From NCBI GenBank assembly GCA_031385005.1, contig JANNBB010000027.1, forward strand, positions 62,001 to 126,000: a DNA stretch of 64,000 bases, given 5' to 3'. Every line of letters begins with the position of its first letter. Position 1 is the first letter of the stretch. Position numbers and translations under genes: made by a program. The notes under the pieces are model-generated. The model was not told the origin of the DNA. It did not search any database and was given only the letters and a program-made list of their open reading frames with translations. The stretch comes from JADKIH01 sp031385005 (lineage in GTDB: Bacteria > Bacteroidota > Bacteroidia > AKYH767-A > 2013-40CM-41-45). Below are positions 36,561 to 45,199 of this stretch, piece by piece.

Positions 36561-38261
36561 ATGAATACATACAAGCGTCTTTTCATAAGCACGTTCATCA
36601 TTTTATCGGCACTCCATATTTCTGCCCAAACACCCGTCGAAACGACCCCTGAGCCCGCTATGAAAATTAAGGCCTACCGGATGTCGACAGTCCGGGATTT
36701 CGATACTTGGGATTTTGGTGCTCACTTTGGATTTACTTATGCGAGCACAGATATTGCCGGTTCCAATATTGGTTTCGGTGGAAAACAAATGTCATTCGGA
36801 TTGGATGTTACCAAGTTTCTCACTCACTCTTTTGCTATTCAAGGCAGAGTATTAACCGGAAGTCTGAAGGGCCTCGATGAAGGTAAACCTTTGTTTCAGT
36901 ATCACACAAAAATAAATTACGATCTGTCGCTGAATGCTCTTTTTCAAATTGGCAACGTGTCATTTCTGTCGCGTGTTCCCAACCTGGCATTATATGCAAC
37001 CATCGGAGTCGGCGTCATGAAGTATTCACCTTACGTATCTATCGATGGAGGTAATACAGAAGTTCATGGAATCTATTCACAATACACACAGCCTTATGAA
37101 TACGACAATTATAAATCATCAACAGATCTGGTTCTTCCAATCGGCATGGGGGTTAAATACAGAGTTTCCGATAAGTTTACGATCACGGGAGAATACAGTG
37201 TGAGAAATACCAAATCGGATAAGCTTGATGGATTCTTCAAACTGCTGTCAGAAAACGATCACTATTCTACGTTGAATTTTGGTGTTGCCTACCATTTTGG
37301 AAACAGAGGAAAGGTTCTCGAATGGGAAAATCCGATGCAATCCATTTACAATGATTATTTGCAAATGAAAGAAAAAGTAGATAATTCAACTCTTGATAGT
37401 GATGAAGATGGCGTTGCAGATTTATTCGATAAAGAACCGGATACCCGTATTGGTTCGAAAGTGTATGGTGATGGAAGATCGGTAGACACAGATGGTGACG
37501 GCATTCCTGACATAACAGACAGCGATCCATATTCCAATCTGAAAGTAAAAGTTGAAGCATCAGGTAAAGAAGTTGGTGTAAATTCCAAACCGGCACCGGG
37601 TGCCTCCACAAAAGACTCCGATGGCGATGGAATACCTGACCACCTCGATGCAGAACCTTACTCAACAAGAGGTGCAAAAGTGGATATTACAGGAAAGGAA
37701 ATTCCTGCCATGACTGACGAAAGAAAAAAAGATAGTGACGGAGATGGTATTGCTGATTACTTGGATTCCGAACCTTATTCTACCCGTGGAGTAAAGGTGG
37801 ATGCATTTGGAAAAGAAATTAAATCAGCCGAGTCTCCGAATACAAGTTCAGTTTCAGTTCCTTCTTCACCTCCGATAAGCGAAGAAGAAGCAAAAAAACA
37901 ATCAGCTAAACCTGTTTTTATTCCTTCAGCACAACCTACACTCTATCTTCCTTCCATATTTTTTGGGCCTAATCAAGATGTAGTGGAGAGCCGCTACAAT
38001 AATGATTTAGCATCTGTTGCTTTAGCCATGTACAAAAATCCGGAATTAAAATTAAAGATTGTAGGAAATTGCGATACAAAAGGAAGCATAACCTATAATA
38101 TTGCTTTAGGAAACCGCAGAGCAGATGCCGTTAAAAATTACCTGGTCAAGAAATTCAAAGTTGATTCAAGTCGTTTGTTTACGGAAACTGTTGGAAAAGC
38201 ATCTACCATTGACGGAGCAGGATCCATTAACAGGAGAGTTGATTTAATGGTAAAGGAATAG
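36561..38261 (+). CDS. OmpA family outer-membrane protein with TSP3 repeats
   Basis: The 566-residue protein has a signal peptide (1-22, ending HISAQ) and an N-terminal eight-strand-type beta-barrel (about 45-250). Four thrombospondin type 3 Ca-binding repeats follow (DSDEDGVADLFDKEPDT, DTDGDGIPDITDSDPYS, DSDGDGIPDHLDAEPYS and DSDGDGIADYLDSEPYS; about 273-420). A C-terminal OmpA domain (about 455-566) contains NCDTKGSITYNIALGNRRAD, which binds peptidoglycan. It probably anchors the outer membrane to the cell wall. It converges with the methyltransferase gene, two bases between stops. Confidence 0.92.
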   Translation: MNTYKRLFISTFIILSALHISAQTPVETTPEPAMKIKAYRMSTVRDFDTWDFGAHFGFTYASTDIAGSNIGFGGKQMSFGLDVTKFLTHSFAIQGRVLTGSLKGLDEGKPLFQYHTKINYDLSLNALFQIGNVSFLSRVPNLALYATIGVGVMKYSPYVSIDGGNTEVHGIYSQYTQPYEYDNYKSSTDLVLPIGMGVKYRVSDKFTITGEYSVRNTKSDKLDGFFKLLSENDHYSTLNFGVAYHFGNRGKVLEWENPMQSIYNDYLQMKEKVDNSTLDSDEDGVADLFDKEPDTRIGSKVYGDGRSVDTDGDGIPDITDSDPYSNLKVKVEASGKEVGVNSKPAPGASTKDSDGDGIPDHLDAEPYSTRGAKVDITGKEIPAMTDERKKDSDGDGIADYLDSEPYSTRGVKVDAFGKEIKSAESPNTSSVSVPSSPPISEEEAKKQSAKPVFIPSAQPTLYLPSIFFGPNQDVVESRYNNDLASVALAMYKNPELKLKIVGNCDTKGSITYNIALGNRRADAVKNYLVKKFKVDSSRLFTETVGKASTIDGAGSINRRVDLMVKE

Positions 38262-38263
38262 TT

Positions 38264-38785
38264 TCAAAAGGTAACAAACCTGTAACAAACAATTCCGGCA
38301 CTGACTGCCACATTTAAAGAGTGTTTGGTACCTTGTTGAGGAATTTCTATAAAAAGATCACATTGTTTTAAGGCATCTTCGCTGACGCCATTGATTTCAT
38401 GTCCGAAAATAAATACGTATTTTTTATTCTTTTCCGGAAAAAAATCATTCAGTGAAATTCCCCCTTCAACTTGTTCGATTCCAACGATTACATAGCCTTC
38501 ATTTTTAAGGCGATGGATGGCTTCGCCGATATCTTTTTCATAAAACCAGTCGACAGAATTCTCGGCACCTAATGCTGTTTTGTGAATCTCCCGATGAGGA
38601 GGTGTAGCCGTAATACCGCATAAGCCAATCGCCGAACACCGGAAGGCATCGGCCGTTCGAAAGATCGAACCGATGTTATTCATACTCCTGACACTATCGA
38701 GGAGAATGATAAAGGGCTTTTTTGGAGCGACTTTAAAATCATCAACAGTTAACCGACCTAGTTCTGTATTTTGTATCTTTCGCAT
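38264..38785 (-). CDS. SpoU/TrmH family RNA 2'-O-methyltransferase
   Basis: The 173-residue protein has the SPOUT knot motifs. Motif 1 is NNIGSIFRTADAF, motif 2 is FGHEINGVSEDAL, and motif 3 is IPQQGTKHSLNVAVSAGIV, which bind AdoMet and include the catalytic Arg and Asn. It methylates a ribose in tRNA or rRNA; the site is unknown. It lacks the extra N-terminal substrate-binding domain of larger relatives. It is divergent from mutS, with a TATCTTT sequence at 38774 in the overlap of their control regions. Confidence 0.9.
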   Translation of the reverse strand: MRKIQNTELGRLTVDDFKVAPKKPFIILLDSVRSMNNIGSIFRTADAFRCSAIGLCGITATPPHREIHKTALGAENSVDWFYEKDIGEAIHRLKNEGYVIVGIEQVEGGISLNDFFPEKNKKYVFIFGHEINGVSEDALKQCDLFIEIPQQGTKHSLNVAVSAGIVCYRFVTF

Positions 38786-38878
38786 GCGGAGGTTGGCGGC
38801 ATTGGTAGCACTGCGAATGACAAAGTTTGTTATTCGTCAAACATCAGGTATCAGCCATCGCGCACAAAATTAACAATC

Positions 38879-41488
38879 TTGATCAAAGAAGAAACAAAAA
38901 CGGCCCTTGTAGAAACGCCCTTGATGAAGCAGTATTATACCATCAAGGCGAAGTATCCCGATGCAATGTTATTATTTCGTGTCGGAGATTTTTACGAAAC
39001 TTTTGGCGAAGATGCCATAAGGGCTTCTTCCGTTTTAGGAATCGTGCTTACACGCAGGGCCAACGGTAGCGCATCATTTATTGAACTTGCCGGTTTTCCG
39101 CATCATTCGCTGGATACCTATTTGCCGCGACTTGTTCGTGCAGGCATGCGCGTGGCTATCTGCGATCAACTGGAAGATCCAAAGCTCACCAAGAAAATTG
39201 TAAAAAGAGGTGTCACCGAATTGGTTAGTCCGGGTGTTTCTTACAACGATAAAATTCTCGATCACAAGAAAAATAATTTTTTAGGCAGCATTCACGGAGA
39301 CGGAAAAAATTTCGGTATTGCATTCATCGATATAAGCACCGGAGAATTTCTTGTAGCGGAGGGAAATGCATCTTATATTGATAAGTTGATACAGAATTTC
39401 AATCCATGTGAAATCATTTTTTCCAAATCCAATAAAAAAGATTACACCGATTTATATGCATCGCGATTTTATTGCTTTTCATTGGATGAATGGGTTTATC
39501 AGGAAGATTATGCCAGAGAAACCTTGCTCAAACACTTCGGCACAATTTCCCTGAAAGGATTTGGTGTTCAGGATATGCCCGTTGCAGTTATTGCAGCAGG
39601 CGCAGCATTGCATTATGTCTCCGACACCCGCCAGGAACAACTCAAACACATCAGTGGTATTTCACGTATCGAAGAAGATAAATACGTCTGGCTCGATAAA
39701 TTTACCATTCGGAATCTGGAAATCGTAAATCCTTCCAATGAGAAAGGTGTTTCTTTGGTTGACATTATCGATCATACGCTGACGCCAATGGGCGGCCGTT
39801 TACTTCGCCGCTGGTTGTTATTGCCGTTAAAAGATGTGACTTCCATCGAAGAACGACAAGAGGCCGTCAGTTACATGTTGCATCATTCCGATTTTCCAAA
39901 TGCATTGAGCACCTTGTTAAAACAAGCCGGAGATCTCGAGCGAATGATTTCCAAAGCAGCACTCGGAAAAATTTCTCCGCGTGAGGTTCAGCAATTGCGA
40001 CGTTCACTCGAGATGGTTCAGCAGATTCGAGAATTGTGCTTGCAAACGGATAATCCTTCCATCCGCACGATAGCCGATCAATTAAATACTTGCTCACTCA
40101 TCAAAGACCGTATCATCCGCGAATTGCATCCCGATGCACCGGCCATGGTAAATAAGGGCAGCGTCATCAACGAAGGATTTCATGCCGAACTCGACGAGCT
40201 TCGAAACATCGCCTTTAACGGAAAAGATTATTTGCTCAGGATGCAGCAGCGTGAAGCCGAACGCACAGGAATCACATCCTTGAAAGTCGGCTTCAATAAT
40301 GTTTTTGGATATTACATAGAAGTCACACACACACATAAAGACAAGGTCCCGACAGAGTGGACGCGAAAGCAAACGCTTACGAATGCAGAAAGATACATAA
40401 CCGAAGAACTCAAACAATATGAAGAAAAAATTCTCGGAGCTGAAGAGAAAATTCTTGCTTTGGAAGTTCGTCTGTTTGCAGAACTCGTTCAAGGTATTGT
40501 AGAATATGTGCAGCCCATACAATTGAACGCTTCACTTATAGCCCGGTTAGATTGTCTCCATTCATTTGCCGATGTGGCAGGTAAAAATGAATATGTTCGT
40601 CCGGTGGTGAATGATTCCCGCATCATCGACATTCAAAACGGTCGCCATCCTGTTATCGAAAAACAACTTGCACAGGGAGAGAAATTTATTGCCAACGACA
40701 TTTACCTGGATCCTGACGCACAGCAAATACTGATGATAACCGGTCCGAATATGTCGGGTAAATCAGCTCTGTTGCGCCAGACTGCATTGATCACCTTGCT
40801 CGCTCAAACAGGAAGTTTTGTCCCTGCATCCTCTGCGCAAATCGGAATCGTAGACAGGATATTTACCCGTGTTGGTGCAAGTGATAATATTTCCTCAGGG
40901 GAGTCGACGTTCATGGTGGAGATGAATGAAACGGCGAGCATATTACACAATGTTTCGGCGCGCAGTTTGATTTTACTCGATGAGATTGGACGAGGAACAG
41001 CTACTTATGACGGTATCAGCATTGCATGGGCAATCGCCGAATATTTACATAACCACGCAGCCGGTCGCCCGAAGACTTTGTTCGCAACGCACTACCACGA
41101 ATTAAATGAAATGGAAGAACTTATGCCGCGCATCAGAAATTACCATGTGGCAGTAAGAGAAGTGGCCAACAACGTTATCTTTTTACGCAAGCTGATTCCG
41201 GGAGGAAGTGAGCATTCGTTCGGAATTCATGTGGCGAAAATGGCCGGCATACCTGCCAAGGTTGTGATTCGTGCCCAGGAGATGTTGAAGCATTTAGAAG
41301 CAAGCAGAAGTAATCCGGGTAAACCGGGAAGTACTTCCGACGATAATATGCAGTTGAGTTTTTTCCAGCTCGATGATCCTGTGCTGGCGCAAATAAAAGA
41401 TGAAATCGTAAACACCGATATCGATAACTTGACGCCGCTGCAGGCATTGAATAAATTGCAGGAGATTAAAAAAATCCTAGGCGCTTAA
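38879..41488 (+). CDS. mutS: DNA mismatch repair protein MutS
   Basis: Counted from TTG at 38879 it has about 869 residues, the usual length. The mismatch-recognition motif is DAMLLFRVGDFYETFGEDA, containing the Phe-x-Glu. The ATPase domain has GPNMSGKSALLRQ (Walker A), FMVEMNETASIL, LLDEIGRGTATYDGISIAWA (Walker B) and the THYHEL switch. Reading from 38771 gives 36 extra residues that overlap the divergent methyltransferase gene and are unlike MutS. An ATG at 38924 is the shorter alternative. Confidence 0.95.
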   Translation: MIKEETKTALVETPLMKQYYTIKAKYPDAMLLFRVGDFYETFGEDAIRASSVLGIVLTRRANGSASFIELAGFPHHSLDTYLPRLVRAGMRVAICDQLEDPKLTKKIVKRGVTELVSPGVSYNDKILDHKKNNFLGSIHGDGKNFGIAFIDISTGEFLVAEGNASYIDKLIQNFNPCEIIFSKSNKKDYTDLYASRFYCFSLDEWVYQEDYARETLLKHFGTISLKGFGVQDMPVAVIAAGAALHYVSDTRQEQLKHISGISRIEEDKYVWLDKFTIRNLEIVNPSNEKGVSLVDIIDHTLTPMGGRLLRRWLLLPLKDVTSIEERQEAVSYMLHHSDFPNALSTLLKQAGDLERMISKAALGKISPREVQQLRRSLEMVQQIRELCLQTDNPSIRTIADQLNTCSLIKDRIIRELHPDAPAMVNKGSVINEGFHAELDELRNIAFNGKDYLLRMQQREAERTGITSLKVGFNNVFGYYIEVTHTHKDKVPTEWTRKQTLTNAERYITEELKQYEEKILGAEEKILALEVRLFAELVQGIVEYVQPIQLNASLIARLDCLHSFADVAGKNEYVRPVVNDSRIIDIQNGRHPVIEKQLAQGEKFIANDIYLDPDAQQILMITGPNMSGKSALLRQTALITLLAQTGSFVPASSAQIGIVDRIFTRVGASDNISSGESTFMVEMNETASILHNVSARSLILLDEIGRGTATYDGISIAWAIAEYLHNHAAGRPKTLFATHYHELNEMEELMPRIRNYHVAVREVANNVIFLRKLIPGGSEHSFGIHVAKMAGIPAKVVIRAQEMLKHLEASRSNPGKPGSTSDDNMQLSFFQLDDPVLAQIKDEIVNTDIDNLTPLQALNKLQEIKKILGA

Positions 41489-41528
41489 AAGTTTTTACCT
41501 CCTTTGCTCTCTCTGTTCAGACCTTTGA

Positions 41529-41592
41529 TGCCTCTGCGGTTTAAAACTAACGCCGGGACAAGCACAAGCGTCGAATTTTTACCACAGAGGCA
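41529..41592. repeat. Inverted repeat (GCCTCTG / CAGAGGC type)
   Basis: TGCCTCTGCGGT (41529-41540) pairs with ACCACAGAGGCA (41581-41592) with one mismatch, around a 40-base spacer, between the convergent mutS and T9SS genes. The right arm continues as CACAGAG. It resembles the two other fold-back elements of this window in being made of short A/G-rich units. Confidence 0.6.
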
Positions 41593-41620
41593 CAGAGTAC
41601 ACAATATGCATGTAAAAAAA

Positions 41621-43288
41621 TTACTCCTTCAACCACTGAATCGTTTCAATCATCTTATCGTTTTCCACCCGCACGAAATAAATTCCCGGAGAAAGATTTT
41701 CCAATTCGGAAAAAGAAAAAGTAGGTGAATGAATTTCCGCATCAAATAGTTTTTGTCCGCAGACGTCGAGTAACATCAAGGAGTTTTTGCCCTCATTTAA
41801 TTTAAGAATAGGAGCGGAAGATGGATTCGGAAAAAGAGAAATATTGCTTTTCAGAATATTATTTTTAATTCCTGTAACAATTCCTGTGTTACCATCGCCC
41901 GTAATATTTTGTGCGAATACACCTGAAGCTCCGCCTCTGTCATCCTGCCAGACAAACACCAAGTTGTTCCCAACAAACTTTCCGGAAGAGAAATCGTCTT
42001 TATTGCTGTTGACAGCAGAGAGTGAAACGGGCAAAGCAGCCCACAAGAGCGTTCCACTGTAATCCAGTTTCATGGCAAAAACATGTACAGCGGAGAATCC
42101 ACCATAAGACGACGAGAAGATGATGCCGTCGAATGCATCGTTAATAGTATTCGGAATGTAATTGCTAGAACTCATGGCAACAATATCGAGCGCATTCGTA
42201 CCGAGTAAAACATTACCTGCCGCATCAAATTTCTGAACGCTAACACCGGATAAGGATTGTCCGCCGTCTTGTACACGCAGCAGCACCCAGAATTCACCAC
42301 TGGCTTCAACAAAGCAAGAGGATTGCGCAAGCTTATTAGTTGAGGTAGAATTAGCAGCTTCTGTTCCGGTAGTACTCCAGAGAGTACCGGTAGAATCAAT
42401 ATGTTGCACGTATACGTCGATGAGCGCAGTGTTCACCGGATTGGAAGAATTGAAAGCAACATACATACCGCCGGTTAAGTCGCTAACGGGCTCGGGAAAA
42501 ACAAAGTAAGGAATGGTCTTGGTGGATACTTTTACAGGGGAAACCCAGCTGTTACTTCCGGCTGCATCTATTTTTTGAGAGTAAAGAGTTGAAGTAACGC
42601 CCGGAAACGAACCATTTTCTTCGACGAAGAGCATGAGGATATTGTCGTATCCGGAAGGAAGTAATTTCGGTCGGGAATATTTCAATGAACCGATGGTATC
42701 CCGAATCTGATAGATGTTATTCCATCTTGGAGTTCCGGAAGGCGAGAAGCGTTGAACAGAGATCCATTTCGAAGTGGAGGAGTTGGAATTCCAGGCGATG
42801 ACGACGTCATTATTGGAAGTGATTCCGATAACCGGAGCGATACCATCCTGAGCGGCGGAATCGATGAGTGAAATTCCGGCTGCTCCCCAGGCAAGCGAGC
42901 CGGCCGCGGTTACTTTATAAGCGACGGCATTCAATACGCCGGTTCTTTCATCCTGAAAAGCGACGACAGCATTGCCATCGTTATCGGCTTTCAAATCGTA
43001 GCGGAAGAGAGCGGTATTCTGCGGATAGTTGCTGACGATGATTCCTTCGGGAGCCCATAATTTATAACCGTTTGAGTCGAGTAATTGCATGCGCAATTCG
43101 AAATTTCCGCCTACACCATATTCGAACCAGGAAATGTAGGTGCTGCCATTGGTGGTGGTTGCCATGAGTGGAGTAGTGGCACCGGCAGTATCTCTGACGG
43201 TGGTATTAAGGGTAGAATCGTTTGTCCACTGTGCTTGAATATTCAGGTTAAAAGCCAAAAGGCAAAGGAGGAGAAGAATTTTTTTCAT
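41621..43288 (-). CDS. Secreted T9SS-sorted protein of unknown function
   Basis: The 555-residue protein has a signal peptide (1-19, ending NIQAQ) and a long beta-rich body with recurring AWGAAGISLID, RWNNIYQI and LWAALPVSL segments. These resemble a propeller of WD/Kelch-like exported repeats. The C terminus is a T9SS type A sorting domain (NISLFPNPSSAPILKL to LSPGIYFVRVEN). No catalytic motif was seen. A possible promoter element TACATTCG lies upstream of the start. Confidence 0.85.
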   Translation of the reverse strand: MKKILLLLCLLAFNLNIQAQWTNDSTLNTTVRDTAGATTPLMATTTNGSTYISWFEYGVGGNFELRMQLLDSNGYKLWAPEGIIVSNYPQNTALFRYDLKADNDGNAVVAFQDERTGVLNAVAYKVTAAGSLAWGAAGISLIDSAAQDGIAPVIGITSNNDVVIAWNSNSSTSKWISVQRFSPSGTPRWNNIYQIRDTIGSLKYSRPKLLPSGYDNILMLFVEENGSFPGVTSTLYSQKIDAAGSNSWVSPVKVSTKTIPYFVFPEPVSDLTGGMYVAFNSSNPVNTALIDVYVQHIDSTGTLWSTTGTEAANSTSTNKLAQSSCFVEASGEFWVLLRVQDGGQSLSGVSVQKFDAAGNVLLGTNALDIVAMSSSNYIPNTINDAFDGIIFSSSYGGFSAVHVFAMKLDYSGTLLWAALPVSLSAVNSNKDDFSSGKFVGNNLVFVWQDDRGGASGVFAQNITGDGNTGIVTGIKNNILKSNISLFPNPSSAPILKLNEGKNSLMLLDVCGQKLFDAEIHSPTFSFSELENLSPGIYFVRVENDKMIETIQWLKE

Positions 43289-43416
43289 TTAATTGATATT
43301 TATCGGGACGAATGTAGCAACATTTTGTGTAAAATATACTGATTTTCAGCCAGTACCATTGATAGCAGCAACTTGCAGGGGAATAGAGTTTGGAGGTATC
43401 AATAATCCCTGAAATT

Positions 43417-43445
43417 TTGAAAAACAGGAAATTTCTTTACCTTTG
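43417..43445 (+). promoter_or_regulatory. Promoter of tRNA-Gly
   Basis: TTG at 43417-43419 and TACCTTTG at 43438-43445 are 18 bases apart and match the Bacteroidota consensus. The mature tRNA starts 15 bases later. Confidence 0.75.
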
Positions 43446-43460
43446 TCATCCTGAAAAAAA

Positions 43461-43533
<73 letters not shown>

Positions 43534-43538
43534 CGAAG

Positions 43539-43564
43539 ACTCTCTCGGATGAGAGAGTTTTTTT
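43539..43564 (+). terminator. Intrinsic terminator after tRNA-Gly
   Basis: ACTCTCTC and GAGAGAGT form an 8-bp stem around GGAT, followed by seven T. It implies that tRNA-Leu downstream is transcribed separately, at least in part. Confidence 0.85.
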
Positions 43565-43612
43565 GTTTTAGAAGAAAATGTAATTTTAGTCTAGCAAAAG
43601 AAAATCAGTGTG

Positions 43613-43697
43613 AGTCTGTAGTCTGAAGTCCGAAGTCCGTAGTCCGAAGTCCGAAGTCTGGAGTCGGACTCCGGACTCCGGACTCAGACTCCGGACT
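43613..43697. repeat. Fold-back element made of 7-base units (AGTCCGA / ACTCCGG)
   Basis: Seven or eight units of AGTCYGN type (43613-43667) are followed by the inverted form ACTCCGG repeated to 43697, so the segment can fold back on itself. There are no unique spacers, so it is not a CRISPR array. It lies between the two tRNA genes. Confidence 0.85.
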
Positions 43698-43705
43698 GAA
43701 GAAAA

Positions 43706-43790
43706 GCCCGGGTGGTGGAACTGGTAGACACGCAGGACTTAAAATCCTGTGATCATTGCGATCGTGCGGGTTCGATTCCCGCCCCGGGTA
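43706..43790 (+). tRNA. tRNA-Leu (anticodon UAA)
   Basis: The 85-nt class II tRNA has acceptor arm GCCCGGG/CCCGGGT, anticodon loop CTTAAAA (anticodon TAA), a long variable arm (GATCATTGCGATC) and T arm GCGGG/CCCGC. The CCA end is not encoded. Its 3' end doubles as the attachment site of the element at 43778-49012. Confidence 0.95.
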
Positions 43791-43791
43791 C
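43778..43791. other. attL: tRNA-Leu 3' end core repeat
   Basis: CCCGCCCCGGGTAC is repeated exactly at 48999-49012. Similarity extends 8 bases further left (GTTCGATT versus GTTCAACC, three mismatches), giving a 22-base site that covers the tRNA T loop and acceptor end. Confidence 0.85.
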
Positions 43792-43812
43792 TTTGAATTT
43801 AGTTAAACATCT

Positions 43813-43845
43813 AACCTCCAACTATTTATAGTGGAGGTTTTTGTT
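43813..43845. terminator. Terminator-like hairpin at the element's left end
   Basis: AACCTCCA (43813-43820) pairs with TGGAGGTT (43832-43839) and is followed by a T-rich run. It lies inside the element just past attL and could end transcription of tRNA-Leu after integration. Confidence 0.6.
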
Positions 43846-43847
43846 TT

Positions 43848-43871
43848 GGGAGCAGTTGAGGGGGCAGTTTT
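43848..43871 (+). repeat. End-proximal direct repeat, left copy
   Basis: GGGAGCAGTTGAGGGGGCAG plus TTTT matches the right copy at 48859-48882 at 23 of 24 bases. It lies 56 bases inside attL. Paired sites near both ends inside the att core are typical of arm-type integrase or Xis binding sites. Confidence 0.7.
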
Positions 43872-43896
43872 AATCATTTAACTCAATGCAATCATT

Positions 43897-44505
43897 CTAC
43901 CGGGTAAAAATTATATATAAACTCACAATGATGATAATAAGTACAATGGCAGCCTGAATTTTTTTTGCAGTTGTTGGAGGAGGTTCTACTCTTGGTAATG
44001 AATTTGAAGATTTGCAATGAGGACAAAGAACAACATTAGTTATTGTGCTATTTGCATAAAATGATTTTTTACATATACCACAATTGAATTGAGTTGTTTC
44101 AGGTAGCTTTTCTATTGATGCTTCTTTAGGTTTGTATTTCTCATTAATAGCGGCCTTTTGACTGTCTGTAAACTGAAGAGCCTGCGATATATAAGTAATA
44201 AGTTTTTGAATGTGTTCATTAGCTAATGTTACTTCATAAGATTTATCAAACGCACCAATTTTTCTTTTTATCTCAATAGTTATTTCTGTTTTTGAATCTC
44301 CAATAGCAGAGAGATTAATATCAATGAAAACTCCTAAACTTAAAAACTCAGTTGTTTGATATGTGTATTGATGAAAAATTTCATTGTAGGAAGTTAATGT
44401 ATAATTTTTATCAATGTCTCTAATAAACAAAACAGCTTCTTTTATTTTTTCTAAAGAGTAATCTACATTAACAGTTTTCTTTGGGTTTGGAATTACGCCT
44501 ATCAT
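43897..44505 (-). CDS. Tail-anchored zinc-ribbon protein of unknown function
   Basis: From the ATG at 44505 (MIGVIPNPKKTVNVDY) it has about 202 residues. Residues about 135-175 hold two CxxC pairs (CGIC, CPHC) of a zinc ribbon. The C terminus is one membrane segment (AAIVLIIIIVSLYIIF) with a two-residue tail, so it should be membrane-anchored with its body in the cytoplasm. An upstream in-frame start at 44571 would add 22 residues. It is the last gene of the integrative element and is preceded by a strongly folded sequence. I do not recognise the family. Confidence 0.65.
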   Translation of the reverse strand: MIGVIPNPKKTVNVDYSLEKIKEAVLFIRDIDKNYTLTSYNEIFHQYTYQTTEFLSLGVFIDINLSAIGDSKTEITIEIKRKIGAFDKSYEVTLANEHIQKLITYISQALQFTDSQKAAINEKYKPKEASIEKLPETTQFNCGICKKSFYANSTITNVVLCPHCKSSNSLPRVEPPPTTAKKIQAAIVLIIIIVSLYIIFTR

Positions 44506-44559
44506 ATTTTCAAGTTTAGAATTGTTTAAAATTCGATTTTGGTATAGGCATAAAAAATC

Positions 44560-44693
44560 GGCGTGGGTCATTCTGTATTGTCCGCTACTGAGGTACTGGA
44601 AATACCTGCAAACGAAACAAACAAAAGCCCACGCCTTGCGTGAGCGTTTTGCCGTTCTCTCGTTTGCATTGAAGTTTCCAGTTTTCAGTAGCG
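44560..44693. ncRNA. Highly structured element with alternative pairing (ncRNA, leader or origin)
   Basis: Three complementary blocks nest: CGCTACTGA (44583-44591) with TCAGTAGCG (44685-44693); CTGGAAA (44596-44602) with TTTCCAG (44675-44681); and TGCAAACGA (44607-44615) with TCGTTTGCA (44660-44668). Inside is a hairpin CAAAAGC/GC-TTTTG with CACGC/GCGTG at 44622-44651. GGCGTGGG (44560-44567) can instead pair perfectly with CCCACGCC (44628-44635), which would break that hairpin. It may be a structured leader of the zinc-ribbon gene (minus strand), a small RNA, or the replication origin used by the nearby Rep. The class is not recognised. Confidence 0.6.
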
Positions 44694-44851
44694 AGATTCA
44701 GCTTAACGCTAATTCTTTATGTGATTTTAGATTACATAGATTCGTTTATTTTTAATGACACAAGTATATGAATTTTGTTGAAAGTTTGTGAGCTAATTAA
44801 ATGATGTTTACACAAAATTTTGCACTATAATAGTCTCCCTAAATATTTTCA

Positions 44852-45166
44852 TTACGTTGTATGATTTTCTTCGCAATTACCTTTTCTACAATATGGATTT
44901 TGAAAAATTACTTGTGTAGGAGGTCGAGTAAGTTTTTCAAATTCTGGATTGATAGTTATACTTTTCAATTGAGGACAAATGTATTTAGCTACTTCTTTAT
45001 GTGCATGAAATCGAATGTTAATGTCTTGTTTTTCATCGTTAGCAATTGCAGCCATAGCCAAAACCGGATGATATTCCGGAAACTTTTCTAAAAGCAATTC
45101 CGAAAGTATTTTACTTTTTTTATTTGGTGTGCCCGAAGTTCTACCTCCGGTTTTTTCTCCCGTCAT
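44852..45166 (-). CDS. Small-terminase-like GGRxxGTPN protein
   Basis: The 104-residue protein starts MTGEKTGGRTSGTPNKKSK. The GGRxxGTPN motif is common at the N terminus of phage small terminase and DUF5681-like proteins. A helical middle follows (DINIRFHAHKEVAKYICPQLKSI), as in small terminases. Such proteins choose the DNA to be packaged, and phage satellites carry their own version to redirect packaging. It lies 33 bases after the Rep-like gene. The assignment rests on a short motif and is tentative. Confidence 0.5.
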   Translation of the reverse strand: MTGEKTGGRTSGTPNKKSKILSELLLEKFPEYHPVLAMAAIANDEKQDINIRFHAHKEVAKYICPQLKSITINPEFEKLTRPPTQVIFQNPYCRKGNCEENHTT

Positions 45167-45199
45167 TTCATCTACTTTTATCTACTTTAGATAATTATA

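Noticed and set aside
38771..38878. N-terminal extension of MutS
   Set aside because: It overlaps the divergent methyltransferase gene and does not resemble MutS.
43613..43697. Possible CRISPR-like array
   Set aside because: Units are only 7 bases, have no spacers and invert halfway; it is a fold-back repeat.
44522..44755. 77-codon plus-strand frame over the folded element
   Set aside because: The frame follows from the complementary arms; the folding explains the sequence better than coding.
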